Assembly: GCF_002112505.1 (NCBI RefSeq)
Contig: NZ_NEHW01000003.1
Span: 310,001 to 374,000 of the forward strand
DNA length: 64,000 nucleotides
Direction of reading: 5' to 3'
Source: Pseudomonas sp. R28(2017)
Lineage (GTDB): Bacteria > Pseudomonadota > Gammaproteobacteria > Pseudomonadales > Pseudomonadaceae
Below the pieces are notes generated by a model that saw only the letters and a program-made list of their open reading frames with translations, made no database searches and was not told where the DNA came from. This document shows, one piece after another, positions 43,544 through 52,567 of the stretch. Every line of letters starts with the position of its first letter. Positions within the stretch are counted from its first letter, which is position 1. A program made the position numbers and the translations under genes.

Positions 43544-44815
43544 TCAACGACTCACAGCAATCGCCTGGTCACTCATGATACGCGGAGTCAGGAAGACCAG
43601 CAGCTCGGATTTTTTCTCTTGTAATGCATCGCGTCGAAACAGCCGCCCAACATACGGCAGATCGCCGAAAAATGGCACCTTGTCGACCACATTGTTTTGC
43701 GTGGTCGAATAGACGCCACCGATGACAATGGTTTCACCGTCCGCAACTCGCACCTTGGCATTGACCTCGTTCTTGCGAATCGGCGGCACGTCGTTCAGGG
43801 CATTGACGAAGTCAGGCTCGTCCTTGGTCACCTTGACCGTCATGATGACCTTGCCGTCCGGGGTGATCTGTGGCGTGACTTCCAGCGACAGCGAGGCCTC
43901 GCGAAAGGCCACCGAGGTGGCGCCACTCTTGCTGGTTTCCTGGTACGGCACTTCGGTGCCCTTCAGGATCCTGGCGGTTTCCTTGTCGGCCGTGACCACT
44001 TTGGGCTGGGAGATGATTTCGCCGTTGCCGCTCTTTTCCATCGCACTGAGCTCCAGATCCAGCAGCACACCGCCGCGCAACAGCCCCACACCGAGGCTGG
44101 CGCCAGCCCGCTCCATGCCCAAATCGACGAACAGGTCCTTGCCCAGTTGCGGCGCTTCCCCGTACAACTGCCGCCCCCAGCGCACGCCCAGGCCTTTTTC
44201 ATAGTCGACACTGGCCTCCACGATGCGCGCCTCGATCTCCACCTGCCGTACCGGCACATCGAGCTGAGCGACCAACTGCCGCAACTCGGCCAGGCGGTCT
44301 GCTGGCTGGTGGGCCACCAAGGTGTTGGTGCGCGGGTCGACGCTCAGGCTGCCTCGGCCAGTCAGGATGCCGTCATCCGCCAGGGTTGCCAGCAGCAGCT
44401 CGGCAAGGTCGGAGGCCTTGGCGTGATGGATCGGCAGCAGCTCACGTTGCAACGGTTGCAGCTGCGCATCCAGCTCCTGACCGATACGCGCGCCACGGGA
44501 TTGCTCGGCCAGCTCGGCGGCGGGCGCCACCAGCAGCACATTGCCCTCCTCGCGCCGGGCCAGCCCCTTGCTACGAAGAACCAGTTCCAGCGCCTGGTCC
44601 CAGGGGACTTCGTGCAGCCGCAAGGTGACATTGCCTTGCACCGTGTCGCTGGCCACCAGATTGATCCCGGCGTAGTCGGCCAGCACCTGAAGCACCGAGC
44701 GCACCTCGACATCCTGAAAATTCAGCGATATGGGCTCACCCCGATAGGGCGCTGCCAGGCACCGCTGGCTGGGTATCAGGGCCACCGCCATGCACATCAA
44801 CAGCCATTTCATCAC
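43544..44815 (-). CDS. pilQ: Type IV pilus secretin PilQ, short form
   Basis: The outer-membrane secretin ring through which pili leave the cell. The 423 residues contain a signal peptide (cleavage near CLA-AP, about 21), secretin N domains ([24 protein letters not shown] and a second N1-type repeat) and the C-terminal secretin barrel ([29 protein letters not shown] segment). It is far shorter than P. aeruginosa PilQ of about 714 residues, lacking the N-terminal AMIN domains. Its start overlaps the upstream gene by 80 bases; an internal Met could shorten it slightly. Confidence 0.92.
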   Translation of the reverse strand: MMKWLLMCMAVALIPSQRCLAAPYRGEPISLNFQDVEVRSVLQVLADYAGINLVASDTVQGNVTLRLHEVPWDQALELVLRSKGLARREEGNVLLVAPAAELAEQSRGARIGQELDAQLQPLQRELLPIHHAKASDLAELLLATLADDGILTGRGSLSVDPRTNTLVAHQPADRLAELRQLVAQLDVPVRQVEIEARIVEASVDYEKGLGVRWGRQLYGEAPQLGKDLFVDLGMERAGASLGVGLLRGGVLLDLELSAMEKSGNGEIISQPKVVTADKETARILKGTEVPYQETSKSGATSVAFREASLSLEVTPQITPDGKVIMTVKVTKDEPDFVNALNDVPPIRKNEVNAKVRVADGETIVIGGVYSTTQNNVVDKVPFFGDLPYVGRLFRRDALQEKKSELLVFLTPRIMSDQAIAVSR

Positions 44816-45752
44816 CGTCCGTGATCTCCGTATTGGCGCTCTTCCTGAGCGTCAGCATGACCGTGCGCTCGCGCCACACGCCCCCTATGAACAACCGCTC
44901 GCGCACTTCCAGCTGCCGCTCGCCGACCAGCACCACAACCCCTCCTCCACGCCCCAGCCGGTCACCGGGGCGCACGCGATACAAGCGCCCTGCCGACGCC
45001 AGCAACGCTTCGCGCTGCGCCCCCCGCTGCAGGCTGCCGACCATCTGCAATTGTGCCAGCGGGACGCTGGCAAGCCCTCTTTGGGCAACACGCGTCGCCC
45101 AGGCAGAAAACGGATCGACGCCCACAGGCAGCACCTGCGCGCGTGCAGGTGAGTCAGCCAGGGCTACCGGTTCGGGCACTGAACCGTCGGCCTGGTAGGC
45201 ATGGACCCGCATGCCAAGGCGCAGCAACCCGGGCTCCTCATCGGCAGGCTCAAGCCGCAGCACTTCGGCGCGCAACAGGCGCACCTGGCCAAGCCAGTCG
45301 TCCAGCCACATTCGCAGCCCCGAATAACGCCCGACCACCTGCACGTCCACAGGCGTCTGCCTGTAGCCGGGCTGCCTTACCTCATCACGCACTTCGAGTT
45401 GCTCGAAGTGCAAGCCGTGTGCATGCCCTGAGGCGGCCAGCTGGTCCAGCAAATCGCTCATGCCGGCCCCGGCAGCAAGGCGCCAGCGAGCATCCTGCAA
45501 AAGTTGCTGCGCATCATCGAGCGCCTCGCGCGCGCCGGGCAGCGCCAGTGCCTCGCCAGCCTTGGTTTCATGATCCTGAAGCAAGCGGTTCTGCCTGGTG
45601 TGCTCTGCGTCCTGGAGCTGCAACCAGTGCGGCAGGCGAAACAGGCAACCAAGCCCAAACACGATAAGGCCTGCGGCGCACGGCAGCGCAAAGCGGACAA
45701 ACCGCGAGCGCTCGACAAGGGCCTGCCACGCGCCTTGCTCAAACAGCCTCAA
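44736..45752 (-). CDS. pilO: PilO-PilP fusion, type IV pilus alignment protein
   Basis: A single frame of 338 residues appears to join two normally separate proteins. Residues 1-190 resemble PilO: one membrane span (about 20-40), a coiled coil and a ferredoxin-like domain with TPVDVQVVGRYSGLRMWL. Residues about 215-310 resemble the PilP beta domain that contacts PilQ: VDPFSAWATRV, LAQLQMVGSLQRG, YRVRPGDRLGRGGG and GVWRERTVMLTL. The PilP lipobox is absent, as expected if the domain is tethered by the PilO span. It overlaps pilN by four bases and pilQ by 80. Confidence 0.82.
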   Translation of the reverse strand: MRLFEQGAWQALVERSRFVRFALPCAAGLIVFGLGCLFRLPHWLQLQDAEHTRQNRLLQDHETKAGEALALPGAREALDDAQQLLQDARWRLAAGAGMSDLLDQLAASGHAHGLHFEQLEVRDEVRQPGYRQTPVDVQVVGRYSGLRMWLDDWLGQVRLLRAEVLRLEPADEEPGLLRLGMRVHAYQADGSVPEPVALADSPARAQVLPVGVDPFSAWATRVAQRGLASVPLAQLQMVGSLQRGAQREALLASAGRLYRVRPGDRLGRGGGVVVLVGERQLEVRERLFIGGVWRERTVMLTLRKSANTEITDGDEMAVDVHGGGPDTQPAVPGSALSG

Positions 45753-46285
45753 GACCAGAGCGCCGACAGACGAGCCAGCAACACAAACGCATCGCCACCC
45801 GGCTGGCTTTTGAGGCTTTTGAGCTCCAGATCATGCATCACCCCAGAGCGCTCAAGCTCACGCATGAACTGCGCCACGACGGCGCCAGAGGCGGCCACAC
45901 CGAGCATGCGCAGCCGTGAGCCTTCCAGCTCGAGCTTGCGCAGCTGAACGCCTTCCGGCAACGCCCGCTCCAGGTCAGCGAACACGGCAGTCACCAGCCC
46001 TTGGTCGGCGCGCAAGCCCGCCAGTGCAGCGGCCTGTGCACGCACCACGCCATAGGACCGGATGACGCGGTCATGCTCGGCCCTCTGCGCATCGAGCGCG
46101 TCGATTGCAGCCTGCTGACTGTTGTTGGCAACGGCCTGCTGCCTAACGCGCTGCCGGGCCAGCTGATCCATCAGCATCACGGCACATAGCGCCACCACCG
46201 CCGCACCCACCACCATCAGGCGCAAACGCCGGAGCGCTGCCAGGCGCTGCTGCTCCCGCCAGGGCATCAGATTCAGACGCAGCAT
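45749..46285 (-). CDS. pilN: Type IV pilus inner-membrane protein PilN
   Basis: A 178-residue bitopic protein: the N-terminal LNLMPWREQQR motif that docks into PilM, one membrane span (about 24-44), then a coiled coil and a periplasmic ferredoxin-like domain that pairs with PilO. It overlaps pilM by one base and the downstream fusion gene by four, so translation is coupled throughout the cluster. Confidence 0.9.
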   Translation of the reverse strand: MLRLNLMPWREQQRLAALRRLRLMVVGAAVVALCAVMLMDQLARQRVRQQAVANNSQQAAIDALDAQRAEHDRVIRSYGVVRAQAAALAGLRADQGLVTAVFADLERALPEGVQLRKLELEGSRLRMLGVAASGAVVAQFMRELERSGVMHDLELKSLKSQPGGDAFVLLARLSALWS

Positions 46286-47145
46286 CAGTGCACGCTCCCC
46301 ATCGCCAGCGCAAAGGCCAGGGCCATGCAGTCGTCACTGCAATCCACCCCTGCTACAGGCGGCAAGGGCCGGCATGGCAAGCCGAGATTCTCACTCATCC
46401 CCACGAGAGAGCCTTGCCCGATCGCTGCAGCGCCGACCACCAGTACCTCTTCCGGGGCCTTACCCTCACCGAATACATCGCCGGGCAAACTCGGCCCCAC
46501 CTCCAGGAGCAACTCCCGCCGTAATGGCAGCGTATCGCCAAGCCAGCCGTGCAGCGTCGCACTGCCCGGCTCGACGCGCAGCAGTGCTGCTGCGCCCTTG
46601 GCTTGGCGTGGCATCAGCCGGCGCAGGGCAATGCTGTCTACCTCCACCACCTCCAGCTCCAGCCCTGCGGCCTGGAACGCCGCGGCCAAAGGTTGCAGTG
46701 CACTCTGGCGACTGGCTGCCACCAACACATCCAGGCTACCTGGCTGCAGCTGCGAAGCACCCAGCACCTGAAAATCCAGCACCAGGTCGTCAAGGGGAAT
46801 GGGAAACAGCCGGTCCGCGTCCGCCAGCAGTTGTGCCTCCATCTGGCTCGGGGCCTGATTGATGGGCAGCTGGCACAGCTTGCAGATCACTTGCGAGGCT
46901 GGCAGCGCCACCGCTGCCCGGCGCTGGCGACTGCCAGATTGCCGAAGCGCGCTGCGCAAGGCGACCACGACTCGCTCAGGGTCTTGCCAGCCGTTACCAG
47001 GCGCAATCGGTTCGATGGCCTGAGAGACCCAGACAAGCTGTTCATAGCGCCCCCGACAGCGGCGCAACTGGGCAATACGTACAGCGTCGGAGGCGATTTC
47101 CACCCCCAACAGTGAACTGGCATCCCTGCCAAAACGTCGAAGCAT
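46285..47145 (-). CDS. pilM: Type IV pilus actin-like protein PilM
   Basis: A cytoplasmic actin/FtsA-fold protein that anchors PilN. The 286 residues keep SSLLGVEIASDAVRIAQL at the N-terminus (phosphate loop), AVALPASQVICKLCQLP, and VEVDSIALRRLM, but are about 70 shorter than P. aeruginosa PilM, mainly in the C-terminal half. I chose the ATG at 47145 (MLRRFGRDASS), as the upstream frame has no PilM character. It is the first gene of the pil cluster and is divergent from ponA. Confidence 0.88.
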   Translation of the reverse strand: MLRRFGRDASSLLGVEIASDAVRIAQLRRCRGRYEQLVWVSQAIEPIAPGNGWQDPERVVVALRSALRQSGSRQRRAAVALPASQVICKLCQLPINQAPSQMEAQLLADADRLFPIPLDDLVLDFQVLGASQLQPGSLDVLVAASRQSALQPLAAAFQAAGLELEVVEVDSIALRRLMPRQAKGAAALLRVEPGSATLHGWLGDTLPLRRELLLEVGPSLPGDVFGEGKAPEEVLVVGAAAIGQGSLVGMSENLGLPCRPLPPVAGVDCSDDCMALAFALAMGSVH

Positions 47146-47249
47146 CACGATTTCCTTGTTACAACCATGAACCGCCCCATTGCCGGGCCTGAACGGCCAG
47201 ACGGTGCAGCGGGCCGCCCGGCCGGTCACCCGGCGGGGCGAAAAATGCT

Positions 47250-47255
47250 TATAAT
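47250..47255 (+). promoter_or_regulatory. Possible -10 box of ponA
   Basis: A perfect TATAAT in the 176-base gap between divergent pilM and ponA, 66 bases before the ponA start. The -35 position is poor, so the promoter may need an activator or be weak. Confidence 0.4.
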
Positions 47256-47321
47256 GCCCAGCGTTTTTTCGTCCGCCGGCCCCGTGCGCAATTCACCTCT
47301 CAATCTGGACACCGAAAAGCC

Positions 47322-49775
47322 TTGATACGCCTGCTGAAGTTCTTCTGGTGGTCTTTCGTCGCAGTCATCTGCGCGCTCGTACTCGGTGTGAGCGGTGCGT
47401 TTCTGTATCTTAGTCCCAACCTGCCATCGGTCGATTCGCTCAGAAGCATCCAGTTGCAGATCCCCCTGCGGGTGTACAGCAGCGACGGCAAGCTGATTGC
47501 CGAGTTCGGCGAAATGCGCCGCTCGCCGATCCGCTTTGCGGAAATTCCGCCACAGTTCATTCAGGCACTTCTGTCAGCCGAGGACGACAATTTCCTCAAT
47601 CACTACGGCGTCGACCCCAGCAGCCTGATGCGCGCTGCGACCCAGCTGGTGAAGACCGGTCACATCCAGACCGGCGGCAGCACCATCACCATGCAGGTGG
47701 CGAAGAACTTCTTCCTCACCAGCGAGCGCAGCTTCTCGCGCAAGACCAACGAGATCCTGCTGGCCCTGCAGATCGAGCGCGAGCTGACCAAGGACGAGAT
47801 CCTCGAGCTGTACGTCAACAAGATCTACCTGGGCAACCGTGCCTACGGTATCGATGCGGCCGCGCAGGTCTACTATGGCAAGTCGATCCGTGACGTGAGC
47901 CTGGCCCAGATGGCGATGATCGCCGGCCTGCCCAAGGCACCGTCGCGCTTCAACCCGCTGGCCAACCCGGTACGCGCCAAAGAGCGCCGCGACTGGATCC
48001 TCGGCCGCATGTACAAGCTCGGCAAGATCGACGAGGCGAGCTACCAGGCCGCCCTGGCCGAGCCGCTCAATGCCAGCTACCACGTACCGACCCCCGAAGT
48101 GAACGCGCCTTACGTCGCCGAAATGGCCCGCGCCGAGATGGTCGGCCGCTATGGCAGTGACGCCTACACCGAAGGTTTCCGCGTCACCACCACGGTACCA
48201 AGCGACATGCAGGAAATGGCCAACAAGGCCATCCTCACCGGCCTGTCCGAATACGACGAACGCCACGGCTACCGCGGCCCTGAAGCACGCTTCCCGGGCA
48301 AAACCCTGGCCGCCTGGCAGCAGGAACTGAGCAAACAGCGCAACCTCGGCACGCTGGAGCCCGCCATCGTCACCCAGGTCGAGAAGCATGGCCTCAAGGT
48401 ACTGACCCGTGACGGCAAGGAAGAAGATGTCGCCTGGGACACCATGAAATGGGCGCGCCCGTTCATCAACACCAACGCCCAGGGCCGTGCCCCGCAGTCG
48501 CCTGCCGATGTTGCCCAGGTCGGCGACCTGGTCCGCCTGCAGCGCCTGGACGACGGTAAGCTCAAGTTCAGCCAGGTGCCTGGAGCGCAGAGCGCGCTGG
48601 TCACCCTCGACCCGTACAACGGCGCCATCCGCGCCCTGGTCGGCGGCTTCTCGTTCGAGCAGAGCAACTACAACCGCGCCATGCAGGCCAAGCGTCAGCC
48701 CGGCTCCAGCTTCAAGCCGTTCGTCTACAGTGCGGCCCTGGACAGCGGCTACACCGCCTCCAGCCTGGTCAACGATGCGCCGATCGTGTTCGTCGACCAA
48801 TACCTGGACAAGGAATGGCGGCCGAAGAACGACACCAATACCTTCCTCGGCCCGATCCGCCTGCGCGAAGCGCTGTACAAGTCGCGCAACCTGGTGTCGA
48901 TCCGCCTGCTGCAGGCCATGGGTGTGGACCGCACCATCGACTACATCGCCAAGTTCGGCTTCAACAAGCAGGACCTGCCGCGCAACCTGTCCCTGGCCCT
49001 GGGCACCGCGACCCTGACTCCGATGGAAATCGCCACCGGCTGGAGCACCTTTGCCAACGGCGGCTACAAGATCAACCCGTACCTGATCGACCGTATCGAA
49101 AGCCGCAATGGCGAAACGCTGTTCACCGCCAACCCGGCCCGGGTACCGCAAGGCGCCGAAGACCATGCAGGGCTGGCCGCACCGGAACAGCCGATCAGCA
49201 CTGCCGCCCTGCCGGGCGAGGCGCCCTCGGCCTTGGGCCAGATTGCCCCGCCGCCGCAGACCCCGGCCATTGCCGAACAGATCGTCGACGGCCGCACCAC
49301 CTACATCCTCACCAGCATGCTGCAGGACGTGATCAAGCGCGGCACCGGCCGCCGGGCGCTGGCCCTGGGCCGCGATGACCTGGCGGGCAAGACCGGCACC
49401 ACCAACGAATCCAAGGACGCCTGGTTCTCCGGCTACAACGCCGATTATGTGACCACCGTGTGGGTCGGCTTCGACCAGCCGGAAAGCCTGGGCCGCCGCG
49501 AATACGGCGGCACTGCGGCACTGCCGATCTGGATGAACTTCATGGGCGCGGCACTGAAGGGCAAGCCAAGCCACGCACCAGCCGAGCCGGAAGGCATCCT
49601 CAGCCTGCGGGTTGACCCGGTCAGCGGCCGCGCGGCCTCGCCGAGCACACCGAACGCCTACTTCGAGCTGTTCAAGGCCGAGGATTCGCCGCCTTCGGTG
49701 GATGAGCTGGGTAACGGCGCAGCGCCAGGCAGCCCGCTGCCGGCCGATGAAGCGGCACCGATGGATCTGTTCTGA
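47322..49775 (+). CDS. ponA: Penicillin-binding protein 1A
   Basis: A bifunctional inner-membrane enzyme that polymerises and cross-links peptidoglycan. The 817 residues show an N-terminal span (about 7-29), a GT51 transglycosylase domain with Glu87 (SAEDDNFLNHYGVD) and GGSTITMQVAKN, an OB-like insert, and a transpeptidase domain with the active Ser462 in SSFK, SRN in YKSRNLVS and KTGT in LAGKTGTTNES. The start is a TTG at 47322; no in-frame ATG gives the membrane span. Confidence 0.95.
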   Translation: MIRLLKFFWWSFVAVICALVLGVSGAFLYLSPNLPSVDSLRSIQLQIPLRVYSSDGKLIAEFGEMRRSPIRFAEIPPQFIQALLSAEDDNFLNHYGVDPSSLMRAATQLVKTGHIQTGGSTITMQVAKNFFLTSERSFSRKTNEILLALQIERELTKDEILELYVNKIYLGNRAYGIDAAAQVYYGKSIRDVSLAQMAMIAGLPKAPSRFNPLANPVRAKERRDWILGRMYKLGKIDEASYQAALAEPLNASYHVPTPEVNAPYVAEMARAEMVGRYGSDAYTEGFRVTTTVPSDMQEMANKAILTGLSEYDERHGYRGPEARFPGKTLAAWQQELSKQRNLGTLEPAIVTQVEKHGLKVLTRDGKEEDVAWDTMKWARPFINTNAQGRAPQSPADVAQVGDLVRLQRLDDGKLKFSQVPGAQSALVTLDPYNGAIRALVGGFSFEQSNYNRAMQAKRQPGSSFKPFVYSAALDSGYTASSLVNDAPIVFVDQYLDKEWRPKNDTNTFLGPIRLREALYKSRNLVSIRLLQAMGVDRTIDYIAKFGFNKQDLPRNLSLALGTATLTPMEIATGWSTFANGGYKINPYLIDRIESRNGETLFTANPARVPQGAEDHAGLAAPEQPISTAALPGEAPSALGQIAPPPQTPAIAEQIVDGRTTYILTSMLQDVIKRGTGRRALALGRDDLAGKTGTTNESKDAWFSGYNADYVTTVWVGFDQPESLGRREYGGTAALPIWMNFMGAALKGKPSHAPAEPEGILSLRVDPVSGRAASPSTPNAYFELFKAEDSPPSVDELGNGAAPGSPLPADEAAPMDLF

Positions 49776-49800
49776 CCTCAGCTTTTGGGGTGATGCACAA

Positions 49801-49840
49801 ATCGAGCGCCGCGCGGGCGGCGCTCGTTCTGACAGGCACC
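49801..49840. repeat. Second copy of the dispersed palindromic repeat
   Basis: GAGCGCCGC (49804-49812), a four-base loop and GCGGCGCTC (49817-49825), followed by CTGACAGGCACC, the reverse complement (one change) of GGTGCCTATCAG at 29250-29261. So this is the 29250 element in reverse orientation, again just after a stop codon. Confidence 0.75.
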
Positions 49841-49859
49841 AAAGCCCTCCCGCCGAACA

Positions 49860-49896
49860 CAAAAAAAGCCCCGACTCTCACGAGCCGGGGCTTTTT
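49860..49896. terminator. Bidirectional terminator, ponA and malic enzyme gene
   Basis: The stem AAAAAGCCCCG/CGGGGCTTTTT has A or T runs on both sides, between convergent genes. Confidence 0.87.
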
Positions 49897-49912
49897 GTTG
49901 CTACAGCTGCAA

Positions 49913-51181
49913 TCAGCCGTTGAACACTTCATCCACGCTGTTCAGCGGGTAGTGCTTCGGATATGGCAGGGTAGCCACGCCGGATTCGATGGCAGCCTTG
50001 GCCACAGCGTCGGAAACGACGGTGATCAGACGAGCGTCCAGCGGCTTCGGAATGATGTACTCGCGACCGAACTCCAGGCCTTCAACGCCGTAAGCTTCGC
50101 AGACTTCCTTCGGTACCGGCAGCTTGGCCAGGTCTTTCAGGGCGATGGCGGCGGCGATCTTCATTTCTTCGTTGATGCGCTTGGCGCGAACGTCCAGGGC
50201 ACCACGGAAGATGAACGGGAAGCCCAGCACGTTGTTGACCTGGTTCGGGTAGTCGGAACGACCGGTAGCCATGATCACGTCGCTGCGAGTGGCGTGAGCC
50301 AGCTCTGGGGAGATTTCCGGGTCCGGGTTCGAGCAGGCGAACACGATCGGGTTGGCAGCCATCGACTTCAGGCCTTCCGGGCTCAGCAGGTTCGGGCCGG
50401 ACAGGCCTACGAACACGTCAGCACCGTCCAGGGCATCGGCCAGGGTGCGCTTGTCGGTCGCGTGGGCGAACTGGGCCTTGTACTGGTTCAGGTCGTCACG
50501 GCCAGCGTGGATCACGCCGCTGCGGTCGATCATGAAGATGTTCTCGACCTTGGCGCCCATGCTGACCAGCAGCTTCATGCAGGAGATGGCGGCAGCGCCG
50601 GCACCCAGGCAGACGATCTTGGCGTCTTCGAGCTTCTTGCCGGCGATTTCCAGGGCGTTGATCATGCCGGCCGCGGTAACGATCGCGGTGCCGTGCTGGT
50701 CATCGTGGAACACCGGAATGTCGCACTGCTCGATCAGGGTGCGCTCGATTTCGAAGCACTCTGGAGCCTTGATGTCTTCGAGGTTGATGCCACCGAAGGT
50801 GATCGAGATGCGCTTGACGGTGTCGATGAAAGCTTGCGGGCTTTCCGAGTCGACTTCGATGTCGAACACGTCGATACCGGCGAAACGCTTGAACAGAACG
50901 CCCTTGCCTTCCATCACTGGCTTGGAAGCCAGCGGGCCGAGGTCACCCAGACCGAGGATGGCGGTGCCATCGGAAATGACCGCGACCAGGTTGCCCTTGC
51001 CGGTGTACTTGTAGGCCAGCTCAGGATCACGGCCGATTTCACGCACGGGTTCTGCGACGCCTGGGCTGTAGGCCAGGGCGAGATCGCGGGCGGTGGCGGT
51101 GGGCTTGGAGAGCTCGACGCTCAGTTTCCCCGGACGAGGTTGAGCGTGGTATTCGAGAGCGGCGGTTTTCAGGTCTGACAT
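49913..51181 (-). CDS. maeB: NADP-dependent malic enzyme
   Basis: Decarboxylates malate to pyruvate with reduction of NADP. The 422 residues contain the malic domain (LALAYSPGVAEP, KGNLVAVISDGTAILGLGD) and the nucleotide domain (FHDDQHGTAIVTAAGM, IVCLGAGAAAISC). It lacks the phosphotransacetylase-like C-terminal domain of long MaeB proteins. I chose the ATG at 51181 (MSDLKTAALEYH). It is transcribed alone, 179 bases from the thermonuclease-like gene upstream. Confidence 0.94.
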   Translation of the reverse strand: MSDLKTAALEYHAQPRPGKLSVELSKPTATARDLALAYSPGVAEPVREIGRDPELAYKYTGKGNLVAVISDGTAILGLGDLGPLASKPVMEGKGVLFKRFAGIDVFDIEVDSESPQAFIDTVKRISITFGGINLEDIKAPECFEIERTLIEQCDIPVFHDDQHGTAIVTAAGMINALEIAGKKLEDAKIVCLGAGAAAISCMKLLVSMGAKVENIFMIDRSGVIHAGRDDLNQYKAQFAHATDKRTLADALDGADVFVGLSGPNLLSPEGLKSMAANPIVFACSNPDPEISPELAHATRSDVIMATGRSDYPNQVNNVLGFPFIFRGALDVRAKRINEEMKIAAAIALKDLAKLPVPKEVCEAYGVEGLEFGREYIIPKPLDARLITVVSDAVAKAAIESGVATLPYPKHYPLNSVDEVFNG

Positions 51182-51360
51182 GGTGGGCATTCCGCTATTT
51201 ACTGTTCTGACGGACCGCCGAGGATACGCAAAGAGCCGGGGAGCCACAAGACTGGTCAGTCACTTGTGTCAAGGCCTTTGGCCTACGACTTTAAGCTATC
51301 ACGCACGGGGGCATTCGACTCACAGTGTGTACAATCCAATAGCGAACTGTCTACATCTTT

Positions 51361-52182
51361 TCAGCCTGAAGTGCGCTGCAACATGGCCGGATCGGTCAAC
51401 GGCAACACCCAGCGTCGCTGCCCTGGCTTGAGCCCACCCTTGCGGGAACGGTCCAGCACCCAGCCGCGCGCCTCGACCTGGCGTCCCTTGAGGTTAGCGA
51501 AGAAGCTGCCAGGGAAGGTGCGTTGCAGACGAGCGGGAATCTGCAGCACCACGGTGTCGTCCAGTTCGAGCCAGATACCGCCACGATTGCGCTCGATCCC
51601 GCGGATGGTGCCAGCGACTACGGCGAAGCCCGATTGCTTCACGCTGGCCGCCTTGCGCACGGGTGAACTGCGCCACAACCCTGCCCGCGCTGTGCGCGCT
51701 ACCCGCTCGGCCGCTTGCTGGCAGCCCGCCAGGCGCACATTGGGTGCGATGGCCACGTGATAGCCAAGCCCTTCACTGAGCAGCTGCGCCTCAAGATTGT
51801 CGCCATTACGGTTATAGATGTGCGCCAGGGTGCGGCCGTACTTGTCCTTGCGCTCAACACCTGGCACCAGCCCGACGCGCCCGTCGCTGGCCTTGACCAA
51901 TGCCTGCAGGCGCCGCCTGGCGGCCTCGGCGTAAGGTTCACTGGTGCGTCCCTTGCGCCCGATTTCAGGGGCATTGATGCCGATCATGCGCACACTGCGA
52001 CCGTCGGTCAGGCGCAGTGTGTCGCCATCCACCACCTGGCGCACCGCCACCGGCTGCGGTCGCTCCGGCAACGGGCAGAACGCCAGGGCCGGGAGCTGCC
52101 AGATGGCGCCCACAAAAAAGGCGCCCACGAGGGGCGCCTTCTTCAGCAACAACGCGAAGCCCGAAGGTTTCGCCATGCGCAT
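51361..52182 (-). CDS. Exported thermonuclease-family (SNase-like) protein
   Basis: A 273-residue protein with a signal peptide (KK at 14-15, hydrophobic to about 33, cleavage near ALA-FC) and a staphylococcal-nuclease domain (about 45-172: RQVVDGDTLRLTDGRSVRMIGINAPEIGR, ERKDKYGRTLAHIY, LLSEGLGYHV). The catalytic Arg, Asp and Glu positions appear kept, so nuclease activity is possible. The C-terminal 95 residues are a separate beta-rich region (TIRGIERNRGGIWLELDD). It begins two bases after the rpmE stop. Its signal-peptide codons include an intrinsic terminator, so the start is not fully secure; a GTG at 52113 is an alternative. Confidence 0.8.
   Translation of the reverse strand: MRMAKPSGFALLLKKAPLVGAFFVGAIWQLPALAFCPLPERPQPVAVRQVVDGDTLRLTDGRSVRMIGINAPEIGRKGRTSEPYAEAARRRLQALVKASDGRVGLVPGVERKDKYGRTLAHIYNRNGDNLEAQLLSEGLGYHVAIAPNVRLAGCQQAAERVARTARAGLWRSSPVRKAASVKQSGFAVVAGTIRGIERNRGGIWLELDDTVVLQIPARLQRTFPGSFFANLKGRQVEARGWVLDRSRKGGLKPGQRRWVLPLTDPAMLQRTSG
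52114..52138 (-). terminator. Intrinsic terminator inside the start of the SNase-like gene
   Basis: On the minus strand GGCGCCC, a five-base loop and GGGCGCC are followed by six T. It lies 47 bases beyond the rpmE stop, so it would end rpmE transcription, yet it falls within codons 15-23 of the next gene. Confidence 0.8.
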
Positions 52183-52184
52183 GA

Positions 52185-52400
52185 TTACTTCTTGGTACCG
52201 AACATACCGAAGCGATCGGCGAACTTCTGTACGCGACCACCGGTGTCCAGGACTTTCTGCTTACCGGTGTAGAACGGGTGGCACAGGTTGCAAACGTCGA
52301 TCGCCAGGGTGTTGCCCAGGGTCGAACGCGTTTCGAACTTGTTACCGCAGCTGCAGGTGACTGCAACTACTTCGTAGTTCGGGTGGATACCTTCTTTCAT
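52185..52400 (-). CDS. rpmE: Ribosomal protein L31, zinc-binding form
   Basis: A 71-residue large-subunit protein. Four cysteines (CSCG at 16-18 and CNLC at 37-40) mark the zinc-containing C+ type. I chose the ATG at 52400 ([12 protein letters not shown]), preceded by GAGGAAG. It is divergent from priA. A sigma-70 promoter lies at 52471-52498. Confidence 0.97.
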   Translation of the reverse strand: MKEGIHPNYEVVAVTCSCGNKFETRSTLGNTLAIDVCNLCHPFYTGKQKVLDTGGRVQKFADRFGMFGTKK

Positions 52401-52470
52401 GGTCACTTCCTCGAGCTGCGTGCCGCCACCCAACACCTATTGTTGAATACCGCACGTAATTAGGCGGCGA

Positions 52471-52498
52471 ATAATACCAGAGCACCGCGCCAACGCAA
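52471..52498 (-). promoter_or_regulatory. Sigma-70 promoter of rpmE
   Basis: On the minus strand TTGCGT and TATTAT are separated by 16 bases, about 70 bases before the rpmE start. Confidence 0.5.
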
Positions 52499-52567
52499 GT
52501 TGTCGCTTGCACCGACCGTCGTCTGCTAGGCTCGCCAGTCTTTGAAACGCCCTCCGAGATCTGCCGC

